Below are positions 1-25,854 of a stretch of DNA of 64,000 nucleotides, one piece after another. The notes beneath the pieces were generated by a model. It was not told the DNA's origin and made no database searches. It worked only from the letters and a program-made list of their open reading frames with translations. The stretch's first letter is position 1. Each line of letters starts with the position of its first letter. The position numbers were made by a program, and so were the translations under genes. Source of the DNA: Quillaja saponaria (taxonomy: Eukaryota; Streptophyta; Magnoliopsida; Fabales; Quillajaceae); contig CM055607.1 of NCBI GenBank assembly GCA_029379385.1, positions 33,415,235-33,479,234 of the forward strand. The letters are read 5' to 3'.

Positions 1-1932
1 GGCAGCTTCAGAGCTTCCAAATATCATACTTTCACCGTCCCCATCTGTAACTGAGCCCTCAATGTCTCTTTCTTCATCAGAATGCCGCTTTTCCTCCTCA
101 TCAGTTATTCCTCGGTCCACATACTCAGATGTATCAGATTCACCAGAGGCCTTGACTTCAGCTTCATCAGTAACTACAGTGCTAACACCATTACTAAATT
201 TCACCTCTAAATGGGGCTCATGCTCAGATAATTCTGTTTCTCTAGTTTGAACTTCCTCCCCTCCATGCAGTTTGTCATGAGACACAACTTCCACGGCAGA
301 ATCAACTAGTTGCTCTTTTTCTCTCTCTGGATTCTTCTTATCAACATGGCTGCCTGCTTCAACTTCATTAGCACAAACATCTGTTTCTATGTCATCTTGA
401 ACTTCTTCCACCGGCTCCACCAGTTTGTCATAAGATGCAGCTTCTACATCAGAATCAGCTTGTTGCTCTTTCTCTCTCTTTGGATTCTTCTTATCAAAAT
501 GGCTGTCAGCTTCAGCCTCATTAGCACAAACATCAGTTTTTATGCCATCTTGAGCTTCCTCCACCAATTTTTCAACAGAATCAGATTCTGCATTCAAATT
601 CTCATCTTTCTCAACATCGTTAACACGAACCTTCTGCTTCTCTACATCTTCAGTGCTACAGTCATTTTGAAGTTCAGCATTTTCATCAGACTTCAAATAA
701 ACAGGTAATTCAGCATCTCTTTCAATTTGATCAAACCCATTTTCCAAGGTCACACCATAAACTGGCAACTCCACCTTATTAATTTCAGGATCCTTCACTT
801 CCTCCTCATTCCCAACAACAACCACTCCAGACCCCGACAAATTGACATTTACAGCTTCAACAACTGAGTCTCCTGCACTGGTAAAATTAGCACCAACTCT
901 TTCAACAGACTTATCATCGGCTGGTTCTACAGCCAAAGAACTTTCATCATTAACTTCTCCCCTTTGGGTGGTATATTCTGTCTCCATTACACCAGCCTCT
1001 TCGGTTTTATTAATTTCAAAATCTCTCGTTTCCTCCTCATCCCCAACAACATCCACTCCAGACCCCAACAAATTGACATGTACAGATTCAACAATCGAGT
1101 CTCCTCTCCCCATTACAGCAGTATCGTCAGCTCCCAGTCTGCCATATAAAAAATCATTGTTCTGCTTTTCCACGACCTCCTCCTCTTTCAAAGTAGATAA
1201 TTCCAGGCCATGCGTCTCAGGAGTCAAGCCTCCTTCAACAATAGAACCCACACTCTCGTTCAATATTTTATTCTCAAACATCAAACTATCTTCAACATCC
1301 GTGGAGACCTCAACAGTCCCCTCATTACTATCAGTAAGACCACTCTCGTTGACCTGTTCACCAAAATTCTCAGCCTCCACAGACCCAGTTCCCACCAAAC
1401 CTTCCTTCTTTTCAAAAATTCCAGCTCCTATTCCCAAATTTCCAAAAGAACCATCAACCCCAGCTGACTTTAAACTATTATCACCAAATTCCTCTACTTC
1501 TTTCCCGTTCAAAACATCATCTTCCGAATCTCCTACAACGTCATCATCGTCATCATCATCATCTACTGATACTTTCGCAATTGGCCTAATGCCATCGGGT
1601 ATCGAAAAATCCGAAGAACCCACAAAAGGGGAATTGACAACTCCCCCTACAGTGGCTTTCTCTAGGGTTTCTTCATCTGGGCCAAACACAATTGCCCTCT
1701 CCGATGCAGTCTCAAACTCCTCCTCACCACTCACAAACCCTTCATTTTCAGACCCACCATCACTACCATTAACACTACTATTACTAATATTCTCGATATT
1801 GTTAACATCCAAAACATGGCTTTTTAATGAAGCATCAACATCAGAATTGTAAGAAGAAAACGAAGAAGGGACAAAACCTGATTGGTTGGAAGTGTACAGA
1901 GTCGTTTCAGAAGCAGAATCCTTGGAATCCAT
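1..1932 (-). CDS. TOC159: Translocase of chloroplast TOC159, N-terminal acidic (A) domain, partial
   Basis: TOC159 is the GTP-binding receptor of the outer chloroplast envelope that takes in precursors of photosynthetic proteins. An unbroken minus frame of 644 codons runs from an ATG at 1932-1930 off the left edge, so the GTPase (G) and membrane (M) domains are outside the window. What is seen is a very acidic, Ser/Glu/Asp/Val-rich region, as in the family's A domain. It starts MDSK, has an Asp run near residue 125, and ends MIFGSSEAA, which is the conserved junction motif just before the G domain as I remember it from Arabidopsis. Two copies of an ESVHVN/EAVNVN...VVG(D/N)EEE motif (about residues 281 and 359) also match the Arabidopsis A domain. 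Residues about 456-554 are a tandem duplication. The domain is intrinsically disordered and poorly conserved, so family assignment rests on these motifs. The long plus-strand frames opposite it are shadows. Confidence 0.9.
   Translation of the reverse strand, partial: MDSKDSASETTLYTSNQSGFVPSSFSSYNSDVDASLKSHVLDVNNIENISNSSVNGSDGGSENEGFVSGEEEFETASERAIVFGPDEETLEKATVGGVVNSPFVGSSDFSIPDGIRPIAKVSVDDDDDDDDVVGDSEDDVLNGKEVEEFGDNSLKSAGVDGSFGNLGIGAGIFEKKEGLVGTGSVEAENFGEQVNESGLTDSNEGTVEVSTDVEDSLMFENKILNESVGSIVEGGLTPETHGLELSTLKEEEVVEKQNNDFLYGRLGADDTAVMGRGDSIVESVHVNLLGSGVDVVGDEEETRDFEINKTEEAGVMETEYTTQRGEVNDESSLAVEPADDKSVERVGANFTSAGDSVVEAVNVNLSGSGVVVVGNEEEVKDPEINKVELPVYGVTLENGFDQIERDAELPVYLKSDENAELQNDCSTEDVEKQKVRVNDVEKDENLNAESDSVEKLVEEAQDGIKTDVCANEAEADSHFDKKNPKREKEQQADSDVEAASYDKLVEPVEEVQDDIETDVCANEVEAGSHVDKKNPEREKEQLVDSAVEVVSHDKLHGGEEVQTRETELSEHEPHLEVKFSNGVSTVVTDEAEVKASGESDTSEYVDRGITDEEEKRHSDEERDIEGSVTDGDGESMIFGSSEAA
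270..567 (-). repeat. Tandem duplication inside the TOC159 A domain
   Basis: Two adjacent in-frame copies, 423-567 and 270-422 (145 and 153 bases), encode nearly the same stretch of about 50 residues. Each has the core TDVCANE followed by KKNP(E/K)REKEQ and ends near (S/Y)DKL. Most differences between copies are single substitutions plus a three-codon difference, so the duplication is fairly old but still clear. Confidence 0.9.
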
Positions 1933-2220
1933 GAAAGCTAACTAGCACTACTTCCTTTGGTATAGGAGAGAAGAGGTGAGACTGATAATTAGGGCTCTGG
2001 TTTGATGGATTCTGGTCGGATTGATTCAGTCTTGGATATGGCAATAGCCGTGAGATGCCGAGAGAGCCACAGGCACACCACAGCGAGAGAAGGGCCGGTG
2101 AGATAAGGTTTATCGAGGCCTCTATTTTGTATGAAATAGAGCAGTGAGGTTTACTAAGTTCAGAAGATATAAAAAAAAAAATGACTGTTTAGCCCTTTGT
2201 ATGTTTGTAGCAGTGGCCTA

Positions 2221-2228
2221 TATTTATA
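2221..2228 (-). promoter_or_regulatory. TATA box candidate for TOC159
   Basis: On the minus strand the sequence reads TATAAATA, inside a short palindrome. It lies about 290 bases upstream of the TOC159 start codon, which leaves room for a 5' leader of roughly 260 bases (or a leader intron). It is a match to the plant TATA consensus only; no transcript evidence is available. Confidence 0.45.
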
Positions 2229-4166
2229 GGCATCCCAGATATTTTTGGAATTTAATTTTTTAATTCTAATTAAAAAATTAGTAATAAACTACAAATATTG
2301 ACTTGGAAAGTAAATACATTCTCATGGTGAGAATTAATCCTATAAAAAGTACATTTTTTTTTTAATTTAACCATTAAAAGGTTATAAAGAAATAAGTGAG
2401 CATCTTTTATTTTTGGTTAAATAGGAAATTTTCTTTTAAAATTCCAAAAGAGATATAGAATAAATATTGTTTTCACATCTATTATATGTTTTGAGTTTTT
2501 TAATTTTACCTATTCACATTCTGGATCTCTATTCTCTTCACAAAAAATTAAACAATTTTTTTTATAATAATTTTAATAGTTTCGGAACTATAATTTACTA
2601 AAGTTTATCATCAAATATTATTCACTAAACTTATTACTTTTATTCTCTATATTTTTGGTAGAGATATATACGGTATTAAGTTAAAAATATTATTGTACAC
2701 CAAATTATGCATATGTTGTCAAAGCTTTGTAAAAGCCTAGTAATTGATTTAAAAAAGAAAACAAGAAAGTACCAACAACTTAAGAGAAAAATATTAAATC
2801 CTAAAATTTATATACCAAGTAGAATTATCTACATTGATACATGGTAATTTTTTTATAAAAACAAAAAAAAAACTAAAAAAAAACTTGAACGTCAAAAGTC
2901 TAGTTTCTTTGGATTTGTCACAAGTGTGCACTGCTTTTTGTTTGTTTGTGTATGAAAGATAACGTAAAGGATTAGGTTCTGTTTACTCCCTCTTATTCCT
3001 CATCTCCATGGAAAGGCCAATATTTGCTGCCTTAGACACAATCCAACACTTATAATTATCTATGCCCCAAAATTCAAAATTGCTTGGCGACTAATTATAG
3101 ACAAATATTTTTTATAAAGCATTAGATAGGAACCATTTTTCTCTTAAAATTCTTACTTGTTAAGCATGACATAGATTTCAAACTTCTACAACGTCATTAG
3201 AAAAAAAAATAAAAAATAAAAAACTTAGTTCGATTAGAGTTGAAATTTGAATAAAATAATTTCGAATTGTACACTATTCGAATTTAAATTCTTTAAATAT
3301 CTTTATTGTCTTATTACTAAGAAATATATGATTGAAATGATTGAGACAAAATAAAAAAGTTTCACTTTAAATTTAAATTATAAAATAATTTCACATGATC
3401 AATGAATCATACTTATGAACTTTATCTTTAAAATAAGTCATTTTACTAATAATAATGCATATAAAATCAATTTCCTATTTTAGTTATCAAGCCGTCAAGT
3501 TTTATTTTCTCACCACTAAGTACTTTTTTTAAATTAAACTTTATTTTCTATTATTTTTTAATTAAACTTCAATCATTTTAAATTGTTATGAATTTCATTA
3601 ATTAATATTTGTTAAAATTTTAATTAGACATGATTTTGATTGTCATCTTTCCAATTTAGATTTTATTCATAATTTATTAAATTTTGGAAAGAAATTTGAG
3701 TAAAGTATACTTTCCCTTAGAAATAATGGTTCTTAAAAATTTTCAACTTGTCTACAATACAATAGAGGGAGGACTAGAAGAGGAAACAAGAAAAAAAAAA
3801 AAAGACTCAATTTTTGAGTTATGGGGCAACTATGGAGGAAGGAGATAGGGAGGAAGAAGGAAATGATATAAAGAAAACTATATGCATTACACGTGGATTT
3901 TATTTCTGTTAGATGGATGAAATCCATCCAAATACAAAATGGTTCAAATATTAAAAAATAGTTTGAGAGAAAAAAAAGCAGATGTCTGCAGAAAACTCTA
4001 TCAAAATAACTTAACAAGAACGTATTATATATATTATTTTGAAGAAAACTTGTAAGTATAATTTATTGATTATGTGAAACTATTTTAGAAATTTTTCTAC
4101 AACTTAAAATATGACTCTTTTTTTTTTTTTTGTTGTAATTGGGATTTCAAAATATCATTTTAAGGA

Positions 4167-4310
4167 TTTTTTCTAACGGGCGTCTTAAGAGCTCATAATT
4201 TTGTTATTATTTAATTACATAAATTACTATTTTTTAGAAAATTTAATTTTCAGATATCATATTTATTGCAACTTAAAAAATATTTTTAAAACACCTGTTA
4301 AAAAAATTCT
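4167..4310. mobile_element. MITE-like element, copy 1
   Basis: A 144-base AT-rich element with imperfect terminal inverted repeats. The left end reads TTTTTTCTAACGGGCGTCTT, and the right end read backwards is AGAATTTTTTTAACAGGTGTT. The middle shares a motif (ATCATATTTATTGCAACTTA) with two other copies in the window. No coding capacity. A target-site duplication could not be fixed by eye because the flanks are T/A-rich. Confidence 0.55.
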
Positions 4311-4329
4311 AATTTTTAAAAAATATATC

Positions 4330-7150
4330 CATTAATCTGATAGTAATCATTTAAGATAATCATCGTTATGATTATCTATTTATTTCTTAGTAAATAAATT
4401 TCAAAATAATTACATAAAATTAAACTAAACAAAAAAATAATTCAAAATTCATGTTATTTTTTCTTCAAGCTTTATACATAACTAAACTAAATTCAGTTAA
4501 CTCTGATTTCTAAAAGAAAAAAAACTTCCGCACATCATTATATAAAAAATATTTACAAACTTAAAAGGAGGAAAGAAAAGACTATCAAGATTTACACATA
4601 ACCAAATTTAGTACATTAAAGACAATTTTTTTTAATGTCATTTCATTACGTTTTCGCTTATGCTATTTATGTATGTGAATATTTTCTAGTAAGTCGCCAC
4701 AACGTATGCCGATTAGTGGGTTAGTAGTTACCTAACAATGCAATTCAAGATAAATTGGCATGCTAAATAACTATTTACTAACTAGTACATATAATTCATA
4801 GTAAATCTACCGTAATTAACTACGGGCTATTTCTGGAATGGATTATTTAATTTTTTATTTTAAGATTTTAAATTTTTTTTTATCTTGTATGATTTATTAA
4901 TAAAATAATAAAATTATTTCAAGGGCATAATTAATTAGTTAGGGATATGAGAGGATTACTAAGTCATATCACATTACAATTTAATTATTTGTTTAGAACA
5001 CTAACGATTAATATAATAGTTGGTATTTCACAATAAAATTGTTAAAACACTTGCATATTAATGTGTTACTAATCATTTAATACATACCATGATCGTTGTG
5101 ATTGTTTATTTATTTGTAAGTAGATAATTTCAAAATACACAAAACTAAAATAAGCAAAATCCCAAAATTCAAAGCTTCAAGCTTTGTATACATATAACTA
5201 AATTCATTTAACTCTAATTTTTGTAAGAAAAGACAAAAACTTTCGCACATTATTTTATATATATATAATAAAAGAAAATATTTTTACAAACTTAAAACGA
5301 AGAAAGAAAAAACTATCAAGCTTGTGCATAACTTAACTTAGAACATTAAAGCCAATGTGTTAGTGATATTTCACAGTAAATTATCAAGATATTCATATTT
5401 TCTTAGACACTTCATTGCGTTTTTGTTTAGGCAATTTATGTATGTGAATATCTCAGTGGATTGCCAAAGTTTTGGTCAATTTATGAGTTAGTTGAATTTT
5501 CAGAAGGGTTCAACGTCATGTGACGTAATAACAAATGATTTACCAATTATTGCATGTAATTCACTACCTCTGCGTAAATCGCCGTAATGATAGACGATTT
5601 ATGTGTTATTCAATGTAAATCATCTAATGCAGAAGCAATTAATTAGCTATTATGTATTTTACAGTAAATTACCGTACTAACTGACGATTTACCAACACTA
5701 CATTTGGAATACAATATATTTGCATTTAATAACTAATTTAACCACTTAATTATTTTTTGGAAACATTAACAATTAACGTAGTAGTTGACATTTCACAATA
5801 AAATTGTTAAATATCATGTCGACTAATGTATTAGTAATCATTTAGGATAATCATCAATAGTAACTCTAATTTCTAAAAAGTAAAAACCTTCTGCACATTA
5901 TTACTTAAAAAAGTAGATACAAACTTAAAATGAAAAAGGAGAAAATTAAATTCAAACTTTAGTTTCTTTATCAGTACATTAAAGCAAGTGTTTTAATGAA
6001 GCATTTCACAATAAATCATCAAGATTTTCATATGTTCATATTTGGTTAGACACTTCATTGCTTAGGTGATTTATGTATGTAAATATATCGCAATAAATTC
6101 TCAAAATACCTTACGGACAATGAGTTAGTAAAAAATTCAGTGTAAATGGACATAATTTATAAGAAAATATGTAATTCAAGGTAAATTGGCTAAAAGATTG
6201 ACGATTTACTAGCTAATACAAGTTAATAATAAATCGGCATGATGACCATTTTCGAACTAATATAAAAATGTATTTAATAAAGAATTTAGCAACTTAATTT
6301 TTGTTTAGGACACTACCAGAAAAAGAAGAATTTTAATTAATAAATTTTCATGAAAATTAAGTTAAAAATGTTATAGCTACCAAAACAAAAACACCAATGT
6401 AATTGATATAAACAAAGTACATGTATTATAAACTACACAATAATAATAAAAGTGTCTGTTGATCGTCATCACTGGCCTGATCAACATCACTAGCCTGATC
6501 ATTTCAAACAAAAGTTGAACTTTGTAATTAACACAACTTATAACGATCCATACATTAATTCTAATTTTATAAGAAAAGAAAAAAAAAACGTATGCACGTT
6601 ATTATATATTAAAAAAATATTTACAAACTTGAAACGAGGAAAGAAAAAATTGTCAAGTTTTATGCATAATTTACATTAAAACCAATGTTTTAATGATATT
6701 TCATGATATTCATATTTTCTTAGACACTTTATCGTGTTTTTGCTTTGGCGGTTATGTATGTGAATTGCAAAATTTTGGGTGATTTATGAGTTAGTATAAT
6801 TTTCAGCATAAATGGTTAGAATGACTTATTAACTATTGTGTATGATTCATTGTTTATGTGTTAACCGTCAGAGTGTTTGGTGATTTATGCATTATTATAA
6901 ATCACCATATGCACAAGCAATTAATTAGCTAATATGTACTTCATGGTCAATTGTTGTACTAACTGATGATTACAAATAATATTCTTAGGATAACATATAA
7001 TTGCATTTAAGAACTAATTTAACAACTTAATCATTTTTTTAAAAACTCTAATGATTAATGCAGTAGTTGACATTTCATAATAAAATTGCTCAATCTCATG
7101 TCAATTAATGTCACAGTACTCATTTAGGATAATCATCAATCGTTATGATT
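4330..7150. repeat. Array of four diverged 0.6-0.75 kb tandem repeats
   Basis: The same order of motifs recurs. A GAGGAAAGAAAAGACTATCAAG-like block starts near 4567, 5290, 5930 and 6630. A 'dacacttcattgcgtttttg' type block follows it at about 4645, 5405, 6050 and 6722, then a 'ttatgtatgtgaata' block. A CATTTCACAATAAAATTG block occurs near 5027, 5789 and 7067, and a TAATCATTTAGGATAATCAT-like block near 4345, 5070, 5838 and 7120. Inside units, a shorter motif around TGACGATTTAC recurs about every 50-65 bases. Copies are well diverged, so the array is old. It has no coding potential. It may be the repeat-rich end region of a decayed DNA transposon. Confidence 0.7.
6311..6325 (+). mobile_element. 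CACTA-type transposon terminus candidate
   Basis: The sequence CACTACCAGAAAAAG matches the known 5' terminus style of plant CACTA (CMC) transposons. It stands where other units of the surrounding repeat array have different sequence. I did not find the matching CTTTTTCTGGTAGTG end in the window, so this is at best one end of a broken element. Confidence 0.35.
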
Positions 7151-7284
7151 GTACTAGTTTTCATGGCACATGTATTGTTTTTATGATTTATACATTATAT
7201 ATTTATTAATAATTGATGTACACATTAAAAAATTATAGTTAATAATGACATTAAACAAATAGATAAATCTAATAAAGCATCTAA

Positions 7285-8185
7285 TTTATAATATGAACAT
7301 AATTTAAAAACAAAATTAAAGATATAAAAAGAATTAACACAACAATATTATAAACATAAAAACTATACTCTAAATATTTTTTTAAATTTTAATTTATAAT
7401 ATTATAATTATTTATAACTTATTAAATAAAAAAAATTAAGAAATTCAATTTTAATTACTATTGATAGTTATTGACAAATTATATATTTATTAATATTAAA
7501 AAGAAATAGGAAAAAAAAATTGTCATAAAATAATTATAATCTTATTAATATTAAAATGGAGACCATTAGAAAAGAAGTAAAAAAATAAAATAAATAGTCT
7601 GTTTGAAGCAAAATAATAACTAAAAAATATTTATGTAATAGTAAAAACTCATAAGAGTATTTAAGAATCATTCACTAAATAAATAACTTTTATACTCATA
7701 AACAAATAGATAAATTTAACAAAACAAAAGAAATTTCATAAATTTATAATATATATATTTTTATTTCTCAAGATGGAAAGAAGAATTAAAAGTTAAAACA
7801 ACAATATTATAATCATAGAAACTCTACTTTTAATATTTTTCATTTTATAATATTTTTTATAAAAAAATTAACTCATAAATTTGAGAATAACTAAAAAATA
7901 TTATAATTATTAGAAACTTATTAAATTTTTTTTAAAATTTTTTTTGGTATTAAATTTTTTCAATTTTAACTACTATTGACATATAATTATTATAAAATAT
8001 AAAAAATATTTACAAATTCAAAGTTTAAACAACACTATTATAATTATAAAAACTATACTCTTAATATTTATTTTAACTCGTAATGATTTAAAAAAAAATT
8101 AACTCATTAATTTGAGAAAAACTTAAAAAATTATGATTATTATGAACTTATTAAACAAAATAAATTAAGAAATTCAATCTTACTT
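7285..8185. repeat. Second diverged tandem repeat array, three units
   Basis: Three AT-rich units near 7285-7475, 7695-7985 and 8010-8185 share a CAACAATATTATAAnCAT-type block, an 'aaaactatactctTaatattt' block and an 'aacttattaaa...attaagaaattcaat' block in the same order. Divergence is high. No coding potential is seen. Confidence 0.6.
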
Positions 8186-8374
8186 ACAAGGGTGCATGTG
8201 GTTATTATTCTTAATGAAAATCATTGATTATATGCTCAATTAAATAATCCATTTCCTATCCCCTAATGTTTTTTTTTTAGTCAGTGCAGTGGCTAACTAA
8301 CTTTAGAAACACTAAAATAATGACCTAATTTGAGAGACTAGAAAGTTAATATGGGAAATACATCTAAATAAAGA

Positions 8375-8532
8375 TTTTTCTAATAAATGGTATTCGTTAA
8401 TATTTATTACGATAATTGATCATTATTTTAGTATTATTTAAAATATAAATTATTATTTTTAAAATATTTTTTTAAAAATCATATTTATTGTAGCTTAAGA
8501 AATGTTCTTAGGACACCCATCTAAAAAATTCT
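8375..8532. mobile_element. MITE-like element, copy 2
   Basis: A 158-base AT-rich element of the same family as the copy at 4167. It starts TTTTTCTAATAAATGG. Its right end read backwards is AGAATTTTTTAGATGGGTGT, which is close to the left end of copy 1 (TTTTTTCTAACGGGCGTCTT). The interior motif ATCATATTTATTGTAGCTTA matches copy 1. No coding capacity. Confidence 0.55.
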
Positions 8533-8637
8533 ATAAATAATACAAACAAAAAATTTAAACTATCCTAAACATAAAGTTTTCATTAACTTTTGTCATAACT
8601 ATATTTTCTCTAAATCAATATTATATTTTTATATGTA

Positions 8638-8798
8638 TTTTTCTAACGAGTATTTATTAAGGTAATATTATAGAGTGCATATAACATTTATTATGGTGAT
8701 TAGCCATGATTTAAGTATTATTTAATTCATGAATTATTATTATTCAAAAAAATTATATTTATATTACATCATAATAAATGTCTTAAGTGATATAATTG
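8638..8798. mobile_element. MITE-like element, copy 3
   Basis: A third member of the family, starting TTTTTCTAACGAGTATTTAT, with the shared interior AGTATTATTTAATTCATGAA and a right end near CTTAAGTGATATAA. It is the most diverged copy and its right border is approximate. Confidence 0.45.
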
Positions 8799-10209
8799 AT
8801 ATATGTAGTAAATAGTTTATCTCGTACTCATGACTATATATAGCTCATATAAATTTGAATTTTGCAAGATATTGGAAACAAAATGCAGATTCCGAAAATA
8901 TTATTTAATTATTTAGTCAAATTGTAAGAATATATCACCAATTAAAATTAGATTTCCTCCCATTGGAGACAATTACGGTTAGGTGTATATGTTTTGCCAT
9001 TTATATTGTGTGTATATCAACTTTTTTTCTTTATTTATCTACTCAACAAGTATGTTTGGAATTCAAATTTTGATGGACATCAAATTGATAAAGGTGCATA
9101 AATAATTAGGAAAATAAATAAATAAGGTGCATATATTAATTGAGCAACTAACTAGTTGGCTATGACTATGCACAATTTTAATATACGAGCTCAATTTATT
9201 TTCATGTTATAAAATGTTATAGGTGCATATATATCCAATGTAACATAGCAAAGCAAACAAATTTGATACATGTTCATGTGCTTGAAAAAATCTCATAGGG
9301 TGTGAAAATATAATATGCGAATTTAAAAAAATATGAATGACTTGATTTGAAATGAATGAAACACCATTTTTTATGAATAGAAAGAAAAATAAATCACTAA
9401 ATCAATGCCTTAGTTGATTAATCAAATTTAAAACTTTACCTTTTTGATTTGTAAAATTTAAACAAGTTGACCAAGTTGTCTCATATAAAAGAAAAGTTTG
9501 TGTGTAGGTTAATTAGATTACCTATCTAATAAAAAAAAAATATGATATCAATATTGTGTTTATTTTGATAGAAGAATGACATATATCTTTTCTTATTGTC
9601 CGGATAAATGATTAGTCGATATATATTAAATTTATAATATAATTTTAGACATATTTGATATGCATATTAATAATTGTTAAAAGTATTGGAGATCATATTC
9701 TGAAATTTAGTAAAAATTAACTAATACTATCAAATATTTTTAGTATAAACACTTTTAAGATTATTAATTAAATCTATACATATATCTTTTTTTATGTATC
9801 AAAAATAAAAAAAATAATTTATAAATTACTATTTCTTTCTTCTTTTGTAATACAAATTTACAGCAGCATACGTTTCCGTTATGTAATCCAAATTCTTTAC
9901 ACGTTGACTACCAAACCCCTCCATAAAACCATGCTTTTCTCTCTCTCTTCCAGCTCCATATAATTTTCACCGAAAGCCGGAGCCAAACAATCTTTCTTTG
10001 CTTTTCTACTCACCGACTCGTCATAAGACGCATAACCTCCAACCCCATTTCTGTGTCTCGGAAATTTTTAGTATAAGTATCTCTCTCTGTGTACAGAAAT
10101 TTAAGGGCCTTGATAACTGGTCTCCCCAATCATTCAGACCCATATCTCACTTTGATACTCTTCCTTCAGCAAAGACTTGTTGGATCAGAGACGATACAAC
10201 AACGACAGC

Positions 10210-24539
<14,330 letters not shown>

Positions 24540-25769
24540 AGCTTTCTGTATAGCATTGCTTTGTTTAGTCCACCCAATCTTCTTTCACCTTAATTTGAGG
24601 TTTGATAAGGACCGTCACTGGGAATTCCATTGTAGGTCCTCTCCCCATTGTATCATATATAGTCTCACTTTTTCTTTTTCATTGAATTTTGGTTCTTCAA
24701 CCTTAATACAAAATTACAATTTTTCCATCTTATTTTAGTTTTTATTTTTCATTACCCTTTCCCTGTGGCTACTTGCGTCCTTTTTCCTAGGCTCTCTGCT
24801 TGTACATACCAAATTACTTATTAATCAATAATAATTTTCATTTTTGCTGCATTTCATGTTTCTTTTTCCTAGGTTCCCTTTTAGATAATTACGTATTGAC
24901 TAAAAATACCTAGTTTTTGCTCTGTTTCTAGTCCTCAAATTGACGCCCTATGTTGACAACTTGGCATGCTATGGTTTGCTCAACGCTAGTGTATCTTACA
25001 TGAACTCAATATCATCCTCTTGGTGATTTATTCACTGAAGATGAATACTTGCGGTCGTACACCTCGTAAAAATGTAATTCAACTAAGAGCAAACTGTGTC
25101 ACTTTTAGAATACTAGCTTCATATTTTTTTTCTTGATAAAACAATGATCGACAAACCTAGTCGGCCATTTTGAATGTGGCATTATCAATTAAGTTTTGAG
25201 TTTCATTCGGTAGTTGAAAAAAAGTCGATGATATTAAGGTTAAAATTCAAGAAGGATTAAAGGAAAAAACTCTAGTTGACAGTCACTTTGGTGATCAAAA
25301 TTTGACAATTATTTGAAATTTGATTTCGAGATTAATTTCACGTTAATTGTTGCTTATCTTTTCTCTTTATGTATATATTTTACATAAAAAAAATAAGTGA
25401 CGAATGTCCTGAAATTAATTTATTTTTAGGTTATATTTAATTTTAAGAACCCGTTTTGAACATCTTATAAAATTTTATAATATTAATTTATATATTACAT
25501 TATGTTATATAATTATATTTTTATCTTATCTCTTCACTTTTTATTATTAAATATAATATAAAAAAATTAATAACATAAATTTACATGATAAATAATCTCA
25601 TATTATTATGTTATTTTAGGATAGTGGGAACAAGCCAAGCCACTGGATAAATAAAAGTATGAAGTACACAAAAACAGAAGTCAATATTAAAGAGATTGGC
25701 TGGCAGTTTACGTGCAATTTGACAATTGCTGCCTAATATCTATCAATATGCATTATTTCATTTTGACTC
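24540..25769. other. Intergenic region between AAA ATPase and TPK
   Basis: It holds the 3' untranslated region of the AAA gene (T-rich, with possible poly(A) signals near 24826), then AT-rich DNA with no supported gene or clear repeat, and finally the TPK promoter. Confidence 0.6.
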
Positions 25770-25776
25770 TATAAAA
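25770..25776 (+). promoter_or_regulatory. TATA box candidate for TPK
   Basis: TATAAAA, within CTCTATAAAATAGC, lies 85 bases before the TPK start codon, giving a predicted leader of about 50 bases. It is a consensus match at a plausible distance only. Confidence 0.5.
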
Positions 25777-25854
25777 TAGCTGACATCAGCAACCTTCCAC
25801 TGCTCTATGATTTATTAATTTTTTGAAACAACTGTTGACGGTCTCAAGTCGGCA

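Larger units (their letters stand above)
2229..9900. other. Gene-free AT-rich intergenic block with decayed repeats
   Basis: No coding region is supported here. The only frames are short, AT-driven and lack family resemblance. From about 2.23 to 4.16 kb I see only AT-rich sequence with homopolymer runs. From 4.17 to 8.80 kb there are two arrays of diverged tandem repeats and three MITE-like copies, listed separately. From 8.80 to 9.90 kb nothing recognisable is seen apart from the approach to the next gene's leader. Confidence 0.7.

Noticed and set aside
842..1852. 336-codon plus-strand frame
   Set aside because: It is the antisense shadow of the TOC159 acidic domain; the minus frame has the family motifs and a proper start.
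3733..4017. 94-codon minus frame rich in Phe/Leu
   Set aside because: It arises from AG/CT-rich low-complexity DNA in the gene-free block, with no family resemblance and no promoter context.
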